A stretch of DNA of 64,000 nucleotides from Saprospirales bacterium (GTDB lineage Bacteria > Bacteroidota > Bacteroidia > Chitinophagales > JADIYW01), in contig JADJSS010000011.1 in the NCBI GenBank assembly GCA_016711605.1, positions 62,001-126,000 on the forward strand. Reading direction: 5' to 3'. Below, in pieces: positions 47,738 through 56,147 of the stretch. The notes beneath the pieces were generated by a model. The model saw only the letters and a program-made list of their open reading frames with translations, searched no databases and had not been told where the DNA came from. Each line of letters begins with the position of its first letter. The stretch's first letter is position 1. Made by a program: the position numbers and the translations under genes.

Positions 47738-48529
47738 TTATTGTTCACTTTTAGGCATATTTGATGGCACTTGTGGAACTTGCATTTGTGGTTCTTCCTT
47801 AACAATATCCAATAATTCTACATCAAAAATTAATGTTTCATTTGGACCAATACCTGCTTGAGGTACACCTTGTTCACCGTAAGCTATATTACCTGGAATC
47901 ACAAATTTATATTTAGAACCAACTGACATTAATTGTAAACCTTCTGTCCAACCTGGAATTACTTGATTTAATTGAAAAGAAACTGGCTCGCCACCAATTG
48001 AACTATCAAACACTTTTCCATCTAATAATTTTCCAGTGTAATGTACTTTTACTTTATCTGTAGCAACTGGTTTTGTACCAACTGCATCTTTTAAAATTTC
48101 GTATTGTAAACCACTTGCAGTCGTTTTCACACCTGGACGTTGTTTATTTTGGTCAAGAAATAATTTATCTTTCATTGTTTTTTCTGCATTTTTTTTAGTT
48201 TGTTGTTCAGTAAAAAATACTTGAGCTAACTGCATGGCAGCTTGCATGTCAATAATCGGCAAAGTGCCAGCAAACGCATCAGAAATACCTTTACTAATTG
48301 TAGAAGGTTTTAAAGCAGAAGCACCATTCTTTTTCATGTCTTCTCCAATCTGGATTCCAATAAAATAAGAAATAGTATCTAATTTTGTTTTTAAAACAGT
48401 AGTTGCTACAGGTTTAGTTGTTGCTGTTTTTACCACTGGTTTTGTCGTTTTTGGCTTGGTCTTTGCATTATTTTGCGCAAAAGACAAGCAAAAAAAGCTA
48501 ACGAATGCTATTGTAAGATTTTTTTTCAT
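47738..48529 (-). CDS. FKBP-type peptidyl-prolyl isomerase, periplasmic
   Basis: 263 residues. A signal peptide (1-18, ending SFAQ) is followed by a Lys/Thr-rich linker and the same two-domain layout as its neighbour: DTISYFIGIQIGEDMKKNG then VKVHYTGKLLDGKVFDSS, VIPGWTEGLQLM and IAYGEQGVPQAGIGPNE. It appears soluble, whereas the neighbour is a lipoprotein. The pair arose by tandem duplication and forms one operon. Confidence 0.92.
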   Translation of the reverse strand: MKKNLTIAFVSFFCLSFAQNNAKTKPKTTKPVVKTATTKPVATTVLKTKLDTISYFIGIQIGEDMKKNGASALKPSTISKGISDAFAGTLPIIDMQAAMQLAQVFFTEQQTKKNAEKTMKDKLFLDQNKQRPGVKTTASGLQYEILKDAVGTKPVATDKVKVHYTGKLLDGKVFDSSIGGEPVSFQLNQVIPGWTEGLQLMSVGSKYKFVIPGNIAYGEQGVPQAGIGPNETLIFDVELLDIVKEEPQMQVPQVPSNMPKSEQ

Positions 48530-48635
48530 TTAAAAAATTTTGAAGCACAAAAATACTATTTCTATACCTATTTATATAGTAGTTAACTATTTTTAATGTT
48601 TAAAAAATAGAAATTTTGTCCAGTAATATTGCTTC

Positions 48636-49658
48636 TTACTTTAAATCCTCAAAAAGTATTGGTTGTACATGTTCTTTTTGGCAAACAATTGCGCCTGCTT
48701 TGTTCGATAATTCAGCAATCTGTTCTATAGAAAAACCAGCTAACAATGCCAAGGTTGCCACTGCAATAACAGTATCGCCAGCACCACAAACATCAGCGTT
48801 TAGAATTTGAGAATTGAGATTTAAGATTTGAGATTTATTTCCATCGAAACTAAAATTTCCTTCTGAGCCAAGTGTTACTAATAAATTTTTGAAATTGATA
48901 GTTTGATGCAATACTTTTGCTTTTACTTCTAACTCTGAATGGTCAAACGACTTTGAGTCGTACTGATTACATTCACTTTCACCAACACTTTCACTAATAA
49001 AAAAGAATTCTTTTTTATTAGGTTTAAACAAATCAACATTTTTATATAAATTCCAGTTTTCAAATTTCGGATCTACGCAAACAAATAATTTGTGTTCTTT
49101 TGATAATTTTAATATTTCATTGATCAAAAAATCATTCAACACACCTTTATTATAATCTTGTATAATAATGGCGTGTGGTTTGTGATTGGTAATTGCAGCA
49201 CAAATATTTTTTAATAAAAACTGATAAACAATATCTGTCATACTTTCTTTTGCTGCGTCCTCATCTATTCTGTAAACAGGTTCTCCATTTTGAAAAACTC
49301 TAGTCTTTGTAGTTGTTTTTTGCTGATGATTCGTAAATACATATTCATTCGTTATTTCATGTTGGTGCAATAATTCATAAATTTTTTCTGATGAAGAATC
49401 ATTTCCAACCGAACCAACTAAATATGGAATTGCTTTTAGCTTTTTGATGTTCAACGCCACATTTGCAGCGCCACCTAAATATTGTTTTTTTTGCGAAATA
49501 TTTAAAATTGGAACGTCTTTATATTCAGGTGAATTTTTAGTTGATGTTGTATAAACAAATTCATCCAACATAATATCACCAACAATTATGATGCGTTTGT
49601 TTTCAAATTTGGAAATATCTATATTTTGCACTGAACGAAAATAAGAAATAAAAAACAA
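48636..49658 (-). CDS. rfaE1: D-glycero-beta-D-manno-heptose-7-phosphate kinase (PfkB family)
   Basis: 340 residues of the RfaE/HldE kinase domain: IIVGDIMLDEFVY, YLGGAANVALNI, DYNKGVL and the C-terminal CGAGDTVIAVATLAL with its catalytic Asp. It phosphorylates heptose 7-phosphate for LPS inner core or related glycans; the nucleotidyltransferase half is absent, as in split rfaE1/rfaE2 organisms. Two loops (SESVGESECNQYDS and NKSQILNLNSQILN) are unusual in sequence and match low-complexity spacer words at the DNA level. Sugar specificity is inferred. Confidence 0.87.
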   Translation of the reverse strand: MFFISYFRSVQNIDISKFENKRIIIVGDIMLDEFVYTTSTKNSPEYKDVPILNISQKKQYLGGAANVALNIKKLKAIPYLVGSVGNDSSSEKIYELLHQHEITNEYVFTNHQQKTTTKTRVFQNGEPVYRIDEDAAKESMTDIVYQFLLKNICAAITNHKPHAIIIQDYNKGVLNDFLINEILKLSKEHKLFVCVDPKFENWNLYKNVDLFKPNKKEFFFISESVGESECNQYDSKSFDHSELEVKAKVLHQTINFKNLLVTLGSEGNFSFDGNKSQILNLNSQILNADVCGAGDTVIAVATLALLAGFSIEQIAELSNKAGAIVCQKEHVQPILFEDLK

Positions 49659-49660
49659 AA

Positions 49661-49733
49661 GACCATCAAGGTTATTAAAACCTTGATGGTCTGTATGCTA
49701 ACTTTTCCAAAGTTTAAAACTTTGGAAAAGTTA
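49661..49733. repeat. Two adjacent palindromes between aspC and rfaE1
   Basis: GACCATCAAGGTT/AACCTTGATGGTC (49661-49673 and 49679-49691), then TAACTTTTCCAAAGTTT and its 17-bp complement (49699-49715 and 49717-49733). The first shares its CCATCAAGGTT core with the hairpin at 53775-53807. The second is echoed in degenerate form near 61032-61054. They may terminate aspC transcription, but recurrence suggests a dispersed palindrome family. Confidence 0.75.
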
Positions 49734-49740
49734 TATAATA

Positions 49741-50937
49741 TTAAACCAATTTCGCTAATGCATTTTTCAAACGTTTAAATGCTTCAATTAAATTTTCTTC
49801 TGATGCTGCATAGGAAAAACGAATACATTCAGGAGCACCGAAACCTGTGCCACTCACTGCTGCAACGTGACCTTCATGTAATAAATACAATGCCAAATCA
49901 TCAGCATCTTTTATAGGTTCGCCATTGAAATCTTTTCCAAAATAATAACTCAAATCAGGAAAAACATAGAATGCACCATCTGGAATATTGCATTTTACAT
50001 TTGGAATTTCTTTCAACATTCCTAACACTAAATCTCTGCGTTTTTGGAAGGCAACTCTAAATGCTTCGGTTGGTGCCTGATCGCCTAAAAGTGCAGTTAT
50101 GGTTGCATGTTGCGCCACAGAGTTGGTGCCAGAAGTAATTTGTCCTTGTAATTTATCACATGCTTTTGCAATGTATGCAGGTGCTGCAATATAACCAATT
50201 CGCCAGCCTGTCATAGCGTAACCTTTTGCTTGTCCGTTTACCACAATTGTTCTGTCTTTCATCGAAGGAAATTCTGCGATAGAAACATGTTTTCCAGCGT
50301 AGTTAATGTGTTCGTATATTTCATCAGAAATCACATGCACATTTGGATATTTTTCAAGGACTTTAACAAATGATTCAATTTCTTCTTTTGTATAAACGGA
50401 ACCAGTTGGATTGCTTGGTGACGAATACACTAAAAATTTTGTTTTGGGTGTGATGGCTTTTTCCAGTTGTTCAGCAGTCATTTTAAAATCAGCATCAACC
50501 GTTGTTGGAATATATACGCAAGTTGCGTTGCAAAGTTTTACTTGTTCTGGATACGAAACCCAAAATGGTGCTGGAATAATGACTTCATCACCTTCATTTA
50601 AAAACGAAATAAAAACATTCGCCAACGATTGTTTTGCACCAGTAGAAACCACGATGTTTTCTGGTTTATAATCGAGATTATTATCACGTTTTAATTTATC
50701 GCAAATTGCTTGTTTCAAATCTAAATAACCAGAAATTGGTGAATAAGAATCGTACTTACCACTGTCTAATGCTTGTTTGGCTGCTTCTTTGATGTGTTGT
50801 GGTGTGTTGAAATCAGGTTCACCTAATGAAAGTGAAATTACGTTTACGCCTTTTGCAGAAAGTTCTCTGCTGAGTTGCGCCATTTTTATAGTTGCCGATT
50901 CGGAAACTCTGTTGAGTGTATCAGATGTTTGTAACAT
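49741..50937 (-). CDS. Class I aminotransferase, aspartate aminotransferase-like
   Basis: 398 residues from the chosen ATG at 50937 (MLQTSDTLNRVSES); the ORF could start at 50958, but those 7 residues are not typical. Fold-type I motifs: SLGEPDFNTP, SSPSNPTGS, SDEIYEHI, VVNGQAKGYAMTGWRIGY with the PLP lysine at 238, and CIRFSYAASEEN. It transfers amino groups between aspartate (or similar) and 2-oxoglutarate. Confidence 0.92.
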   Translation of the reverse strand: MLQTSDTLNRVSESATIKMAQLSRELSAKGVNVISLSLGEPDFNTPQHIKEAAKQALDSGKYDSYSPISGYLDLKQAICDKLKRDNNLDYKPENIVVSTGAKQSLANVFISFLNEGDEVIIPAPFWVSYPEQVKLCNATCVYIPTTVDADFKMTAEQLEKAITPKTKFLVYSSPSNPTGSVYTKEEIESFVKVLEKYPNVHVISDEIYEHINYAGKHVSIAEFPSMKDRTIVVNGQAKGYAMTGWRIGYIAAPAYIAKACDKLQGQITSGTNSVAQHATITALLGDQAPTEAFRVAFQKRRDLVLGMLKEIPNVKCNIPDGAFYVFPDLSYYFGKDFNGEPIKDADDLALYLLHEGHVAAVSGTGFGAPECIRFSYAASEENLIEAFKRLKNALAKLV

Positions 50938-51018
50938 AGGTAGTAAATTATGAAACAAAAATATCGAATTGAAAATTGGAATTTGAAATTGCTGTGTTAT
51001 GTTTAATTAAATAAAAAA

Positions 51019-51042
51019 AAGTTCCTGCTTTCGCAAGAACTT
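51019..51042 (-). terminator. Terminator after the NlpC/P60 gene
   Basis: On the minus strand AAGTTCTTGC-GAAA-GCAGGAACTT forms a stem with one mismatch around a GAAA tetraloop, followed by a long T-run. It is 34 nt past the stop at 51076. Confidence 0.8.
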
Positions 51043-51075
51043 ATATCTTATATCGAATAACATTTATATATACGC

Positions 51076-51615
51076 TTATTTCTTAATTCTTCCAGCTCTG
51101 CAATAACGAGCACTCCAATATGCTTCATCTATAGAACTCACGGTAACACCTTTTGATGAACATGAATGTGTAAATTTTCCGTTTTGCAAATAAACACCAA
51201 CGTGAGAAATTCCACCACCATTTACATTAAAAAAAATCAAATCACCTTCTTTCAAATCTTCTTTATCTACGTAATCTGTCATTGATGCCAACTGACTGGA
51301 TGTTGCATATGAATCTGCGCAAAATGCTTCGCTAGTCAATTTGAAAACATAGTTTGAGCAATCAATTCCGTTTTCAGTTTTTCCACCATAACGGTAAGGC
51401 GTATACAACCATTTAAATACATTTGCATACATTGCTACGTCTGTTGCTTTCGTAATGTTTATGCCAACTTTTTGGAAAAAATCAGAAAATGCATCCAAAT
51501 TAATATTTTTTTGGCTGCATACTTTTTCTAATAAATTACAAAATCCATTGTTTGCATAACTTTGGTTCGTCAACAAACTTGTAACCAATAATAGTGATAA
51601 AATTATTTTCTTCAT
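51076..51615 (-). CDS. Secreted NlpC/P60 cysteine peptidase
   Basis: 179 residues with a signal peptide (1-21). The NlpC/P60 domain has YRYGGKTENGIDCSNYV (Cys86), GDLIFFN and ISHVGVYL (His138), with His150 a likely third residue. Usually such enzymes cut peptidoglycan stem peptides. The N-terminal part (22-70) carries two extra Cys and may be a small domain. It stands alone. Confidence 0.88.
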   Translation of the reverse strand: MKKIILSLLLVTSLLTNQSYANNGFCNLLEKVCSQKNINLDAFSDFFQKVGINITKATDVAMYANVFKWLYTPYRYGGKTENGIDCSNYVFKLTSEAFCADSYATSSQLASMTDYVDKEDLKEGDLIFFNVNGGGISHVGVYLQNGKFTHSCSSKGVTVSSIDEAYWSARYCRAGRIKK

Positions 51616-51926
51616 GTTTAATTCTTCTTTAGCTAGGTTTTGCTTCTAATCATCAAATCAAAAAATAAAGTAATATTACTTTTTGTAAAAATAGAAAAGT
51701 ACAACTAATAAAACCTCTTTTTGCAAAAAAGTTGCAGGTTAAAAACTTGTTAAAAAACTATTTAACATACATAACTTATTGCTTATCTATACTTTAGACA
51801 ATTTTTGCTTTTATTTAAAACAAGAAATGCTAAACATCGGTTAATTACTTAAAAAACTTCATTAAATAATCATTAATGCAATGCATGCATTGTATTTTAG
51901 TAGTAACTTTATTAAAAATTATAAAA
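51616..51926. other. Divergent intergenic region, 311 bp
   Basis: Separates the NlpC/P60 gene (minus) from the acyl-CoA dehydrogenase gene (plus). TATTTTAG (51893-51900) may be a -7 element for the latter, 26 nt before its ATG. TGCAATGCATGCATTG (51877-51892) is a near-perfect palindrome just before it, a possible operator. No gene seen. Confidence 0.4.
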
Positions 51927-53732
51927 ATGGCAGCAACAGCAAGCAAATTAATCGGTGGAAACTTTTTATTTTCAGAAACAGATCCAAAAGACGTTTTTAT
52001 TCCAGAAGAATTTACAGATGAACAAAAAATGGTATGGCAAACTGTTCATGATTTTTGCATGAAAGAATTACATGGTTTAGGCATTGAACGCGTAGCACAA
52101 TTAGACGCAGAAAAAGACAAAGAATTTTTACTGGAAATTTTTCATAAAGCAGCTGAATTAGGAATTTGCGGCGTTTCAATTCCTGAAGAATATGGTGGAA
52201 TGGGTTTGGATTTTAATACTGGCTTGCTATTTACAGAAGCATTAGCAATTGGTTTAGCATTTGCAACGACTATTGGCGCACAAGTTTCAATTGGCTCCTT
52301 ACCTATTGTATTTTATGGCACTGACGAACAAAAACGAAAATATTTACCAAAAATTGCTACTGGTGAATACGCTTGCTCATATGCATTAACAGAACCTGGT
52401 TCTGGCTCTGATGCAAATTCTGCAAAATCAAAAGCTGTTTTAAATGAAGCTGGAACACATTATATTTTAAACGGACAAAAAATGTGGATCACGAATGGTG
52501 GTTTCGCAGATATTTTTATCATTTTCGCAAAAATTGATGATGATGAACGCTTGTCTGCTTTCATAGTAGAAAAAGAATTTGGTGGAATTGAAATTGGAAA
52601 AGAAGAGAAAAAAATGGGTATCAAAGCATCTTCTACTGTTCAATTATTTTTTAATAATGTTCCAATTCCAAAAGAAAACTTATTAGGCGAGCGCCAAAAA
52701 GGTTTTAATATGGCATTGAATATTTTGAATAATGGTAGAATAAAAATTTGTGCTGGTGGTGTTGGTGGAATGAAATTTGGCGTACAAAAATCGGTAGAAT
52801 ATGCAAACCAACGTATTCAATTCAACCAACCGATTGCACAATTTGGTGCTATGAAACAAAAAATCGGACAAATGGCGATGTTGGCATTCGTTAATGAATC
52901 TGCTGCATACCGAGTTGGTGCTGAAGTTGATAAAAAATATCATGAATTAAAAGATAATGGTGCAACTGAAAATGACGCAAAAATTAATTCGATGCGCGAA
53001 TATGCTATTGAATGTGCCATCTTAAAAGTACAAGGTTCAGAAGCCATGTGTTGGACGGCTGACGAAGCCATTCAAGTGCATGGTGGAATGGGTTATGCTA
53101 TGGAAACTGGTGTTGAAATGGCATATCGCGATGCACGTATTACCAAAATTTATGAAGGCACCAACGAAATAAACAGAATGTTGGCATTGGCTGAATTTTA
53201 TAAGCGTGCATTTAAAACCAAAGAATTAAAAATAAACGATGCGATGAAAACGATTCCAGTTGGAATTGCTCAAAACTTTAATCCTTTTAATAATGGTTTT
53301 ATGGCTGATGAAAGTGAAATCGTTTCTAATTTGAAATCTGTATTTATGATTATCACTGGCGCTGCTGGCAGAAAACTAAAAACACAGTTAGAACATGAAC
53401 AAGAAATTGTGATGAATTTAGCAGATATTATGTCGGTTGCATTTATGGCTGAATCAGCGATCTTACGTGTAAAAAAATTAAAATCGGATGCAAATGCTGA
53501 TAAAGAAGCATTGAAAATAAAAGTAAAAATGACGCAATTGTATGTGTATGATGCGATTGAAACTGCACGTAAATCAGCACACAACGCAATTGACAGTTAC
53601 GCAACTGGTGTAGAAAAATTTGCGATGAAACGCGTTGTCAATTCGTTATTAAAAAACTACGATATCAATCCAAAAGATACGCGCAGAGCCATTGCTGATG
53701 TAGTGATTGCTGCAAATAAATATCCGTATTAA
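51927..53732 (+). CDS. Acyl-CoA dehydrogenase, long (~600-residue) form
   Basis: About 601 residues from the ATG at 51927 (MAATASKLIGGNFLF); the ATG at 51876 adds a short hydrophobic stretch and is unlikely. The ACAD core shows SIPEEYGGMGLDF, YALTEPGSGSDANSAKSKA, QKMWITNGG, and QVHGGMGYAMETGVEMAYRDARITKIYEGTNEI split among helices. The extra C-terminal ~150 residues are the helical extension of the long ACADs. It oxidises acyl-CoA to enoyl-CoA in beta-oxidation, passing electrons to ETF; chain length unknown. Confidence 0.93.
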   Translation: MAATASKLIGGNFLFSETDPKDVFIPEEFTDEQKMVWQTVHDFCMKELHGLGIERVAQLDAEKDKEFLLEIFHKAAELGICGVSIPEEYGGMGLDFNTGLLFTEALAIGLAFATTIGAQVSIGSLPIVFYGTDEQKRKYLPKIATGEYACSYALTEPGSGSDANSAKSKAVLNEAGTHYILNGQKMWITNGGFADIFIIFAKIDDDERLSAFIVEKEFGGIEIGKEEKKMGIKASSTVQLFFNNVPIPKENLLGERQKGFNMALNILNNGRIKICAGGVGGMKFGVQKSVEYANQRIQFNQPIAQFGAMKQKIGQMAMLAFVNESAAYRVGAEVDKKYHELKDNGATENDAKINSMREYAIECAILKVQGSEAMCWTADEAIQVHGGMGYAMETGVEMAYRDARITKIYEGTNEINRMLALAEFYKRAFKTKELKINDAMKTIPVGIAQNFNPFNNGFMADESEIVSNLKSVFMIITGAAGRKLKTQLEHEQEIVMNLADIMSVAFMAESAILRVKKLKSDANADKEALKIKVKMTQLYVYDAIETARKSAHNAIDSYATGVEKFAMKRVVNSLLKNYDINPKDTRRAIADVVIAANKYPY

Positions 53733-53774
53733 TTAGTAGTAAACAATTCGTTTCTAACGATTTTTTATAGACAT

Positions 53775-53811
53775 AGTCCATCAAGGTTTTTAAAACCTTG
53801 ATGGACTTTTT
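53775..53811. terminator. Terminator after the acyl-CoA dehydrogenase gene
   Basis: AGTCCATCAAGGTTTT (53775-53790) is complementary to 53792-53807, followed by TTTTT. The core repeats the palindrome at 49661-49691. Confidence 0.85.
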
Positions 53812-53944
53812 ATTTCAATAAAAGTAAGTATTAAAAAAAGTAAGTTTCTTCTTTTGTTCTACAAGGTTGTATCTAGATGCTCAAAAAAAACATATCTAAT
53901 TCAACAAAAAAACACTTTTTGTCATAAATCAATTTTGTAATAAT

Positions 53945-53952
53945 TATATTTG
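53945..53952 (+). promoter_or_regulatory. Exact TAnnTTTG -7 element before the esterase gene
   Basis: TATATTTG fits the consensus exactly and lies 35 nt upstream of the ATG. A TTTTTG occurs about 23 nt before it, at the long end of the spacing range. Confidence 0.45.
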
Positions 53953-53987
53953 GTTAACTTAGTGTTAAAGAAAAACATAACCACCAA

Positions 53988-54923
53988 ATGCAAAGTGTTC
54001 AAAGTTTAGCAGTAAAAGCTTTTATTAATACCTTTAGAAAAACGCTGTTTGTACATAAAACTGAATCTAACACGGTTAGAGTTGGTTTTGAAAGAGCATC
54101 ACATATTACAAAGTTTCCAAGATTTGTAGAGAAACAAACACTACAATATGCTGGATTAAATGCAGCATGGTTTATTCCTGATAATTATGGAAAATCCAAA
54201 ACAATTTTATACTTACATGGTGGTGGTTATGTCATGGGTTCTGTAAATACACATCGAGCATTAATTGGTAGAATTGCGCGCTCAAGTGGTTACAAAGCAT
54301 TGGCTATTGATTACAGAAAAGCACCTGAGCATCCATATCCAGCAGCAGTTGAAGATGCAGCCAATACTTACAGACAAATGATTAAAGATGGTTTTGAAAA
54401 TATTTTTATCATGGGTGACTCTGCTGGTGGTGGTCTGGTATTAGCTTTGTTGCAAATTATTCGTAAAGAAAAATTGCAGAAAGCTGCTGGTTGTGTTTTG
54501 CTTTCACCTTGGACAGATTTGACTTTGAGTGGTGATTCGATGAAAACAAAAAAACATGTCGATCCAATGGTGCAACCACATTTAGTTGAGATTTTTGCAA
54601 AAAGATATATAGGTACTGAAAATGATGTGAAAAACCCGTTGATTTCACCATTATATGCAGATTTTAAAGGATTTCCACCAATTTATATTCAAGTTGGTGA
54701 CAATGAAACATTACTAGATGATTCTACTCGTTTGGCTCGTAAGTTGAATGATAGTGGTATAAAAGTTGACATAGATATTTATCCAAAAATGATGCATGTT
54801 TGGCAATATTTTGGAGGCATTTTACCAGAGGCAAACAAAGCTATTGAACAAATTGGTGCATTCGTAAAATCTATAAATGTAAAAACAAAAGCAGATAAGT
54901 TAGAAGCTTTAGAAGTTTATTAA
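53988..54923 (+). CDS. Family IV (HSL-type) alpha/beta-hydrolase esterase
   Basis: 311 residues. The oxyanion motif HGGG occupies 77-80 and the nucleophile lies in GDSAGG (143-148, Ser145). The acid is probably Asp238 in VGDNETLLDD and the base His270 (MMHVWQ). No signal peptide. Members hydrolyse short-chain esters or lipids; the substrate is not shown. A zinc-ribbon mini-protein gene follows 11 nt later. Confidence 0.9.
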   Translation: MQSVQSLAVKAFINTFRKTLFVHKTESNTVRVGFERASHITKFPRFVEKQTLQYAGLNAAWFIPDNYGKSKTILYLHGGGYVMGSVNTHRALIGRIARSSGYKALAIDYRKAPEHPYPAAVEDAANTYRQMIKDGFENIFIMGDSAGGGLVLALLQIIRKEKLQKAAGCVLLSPWTDLTLSGDSMKTKKHVDPMVQPHLVEIFAKRYIGTENDVKNPLISPLYADFKGFPPIYIQVGDNETLLDDSTRLARKLNDSGIKVDIDIYPKMMHVWQYFGGILPEANKAIEQIGAFVKSINVKTKADKLEALEVY

Positions 54924-54934
54924 TTTCATTGATT

Positions 54935-55213
54935 ATGGAATTTGTTGATACCAATAAAAATAAGATAGTTTGTCCTCAATGCGGTTCAAATAATTTTATT
55001 GAAATTGATGAATCACATATTGAATGTACGTATTGTAAAACTCAAGTAGATACTACAATTGTGTTATCTGACAACACCAATCAAAACATGGAAATTAAGG
55101 ATGGTGCTGATGTAAAAATCACTGACAATGCAAACGTAAAAATAAAAGGTGGTTTGGTTATCAAAGGTGGTACATTAACTATTACAGATGGTGGAAGTTT
55201 AGAAATTGGTTAA
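54935..55213 (+). CDS. Zinc-ribbon mini-protein with C-terminal beta-solenoid repeat
   Basis: 92 residues from the ATG at 54935. CPQCGSNN...IECTYCKTQ gives a four-Cys zinc ribbon (about 12-38). The second half is made of short repeating strands: MEIKDGAD, VKITDNAN, VKIKGGL, VIKGGTL, TITDGGSLEIG, about 7-8 residues each, like a small beta-solenoid (bactofilin-like). It follows the esterase gene by 11 nt. Function unknown. Confidence 0.7.
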   Translation: MEFVDTNKNKIVCPQCGSNNFIEIDESHIECTYCKTQVDTTIVLSDNTNQNMEIKDGADVKITDNANVKIKGGLVIKGGTLTITDGGSLEIG

Positions 55214-55286
55214 TCAATTTTTAAAAAAAAAGTTTGATTGAATTGAAGTTGTACATACATTTTCACTAACACTATCACTTTCAATT

Positions 55287-56078
55287 TCACTTAGTTTCTA
55301 AGTCTTCACTTATATAATATCTGAATAAAAAATAAGTAGACAAACCACACAACAAGTGCCAAACACCATGCCACTGAAACCACGAAGTTGGATTACAAAA
55401 ACAATGTCCATTTTTTCCAAAGTGCCAAACACCAAAAGCTAGTAAAAAAGATACTGAACATAAAACAGCATATTTAAAATGTATGTCTATCTTATTTTTT
55501 TTAAAGTTTAAAAGTTCAAACAACATACCTAATACACATACCAATCCAAATGCTGCACTACCAGCATAAAAATCTACACCAAAAATGGTTCTGTACTGAC
55601 CTGCAATATTACAAAGCACTATAATTAAAATGTAAATGAATGTAAAAAGCAGATTCGATAATTTATAAAATCTTGTAATTGCATACGAAAACATAAATGC
55701 TGCAAATAAATACATACTGTTCATGTCGAACAAACCACCTAATGAAGTTTCAGTTGCATGCATTGCCATCGAACATGGTCCTAACAAAACGGTTATGATG
55801 CAATAAAATTTAGCAATGAATGGATGAGCATAAAAAAAATTATTTTTTATTTCAGTTGAATTACTAATCAAATAAGCGCAATACAAACCTGATAGTACAA
55901 ATCCAATATTAGAAAAGGAATTTACTGGTTGAATAAATAATGTATTTCTGGATGCTTCACAAAAAACAGCACCAGTTCCATTCGCAACACCAAACCAATG
56001 AAATTGTAAGGCAAAGTAAAAAACGATTAAAACAATGACAGTCAAAACAAGCGTTATCTTAAACGTATTTTTATTCAT
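55287..56078 (-). CDS. CREST-superfamily membrane hydrolase, alkaline ceramidase-like
   Basis: 263 residues with about seven membrane helices. FCEASRNTLFIQPVNSFSN (39-57, the CE...N.SN pattern) resembles the calcium-binding N-terminus of ceramidases. Putative zinc/catalytic residues are Ser103, His107 (CSMAMHAT), Asp118 (LFDMNSMY), His237 and His241 (HGVWH). The spacings 4, 11 and 4 agree with those of alkaline ceramidases (Ser77, His81, Asp92, His217, His221 in human ACER3, from memory). It would cleave ceramide or a related amide lipid. Bacteroidota make sphingolipids, so a substrate exists in the phylum. Strong for the superfamily, moderate for ceramidase. Confidence 0.78.
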   Translation of the reverse strand: MNKNTFKITLVLTVIVLIVFYFALQFHWFGVANGTGAVFCEASRNTLFIQPVNSFSNIGFVLSGLYCAYLISNSTEIKNNFFYAHPFIAKFYCIITVLLGPCSMAMHATETSLGGLFDMNSMYLFAAFMFSYAITRFYKLSNLLFTFIYILIIVLCNIAGQYRTIFGVDFYAGSAAFGLVCVLGMLFELLNFKKNKIDIHFKYAVLCSVSFLLAFGVWHFGKNGHCFCNPTSWFQWHGVWHLLCGLSTYFLFRYYISEDLETK

Positions 56079-56147
56079 TTTTTTTGGATTAAATTGGTTT
56101 ATTGAAAACGCAAAAATTAATAAGTTTTTCGCTTTTATTTTTTAAAA

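Noticed and set aside
54929..54934. TTG start two codons upstream of the zinc-ribbon gene
   Set aside because: The ATG at 54935 is closer to typical starts and loses nothing conserved.
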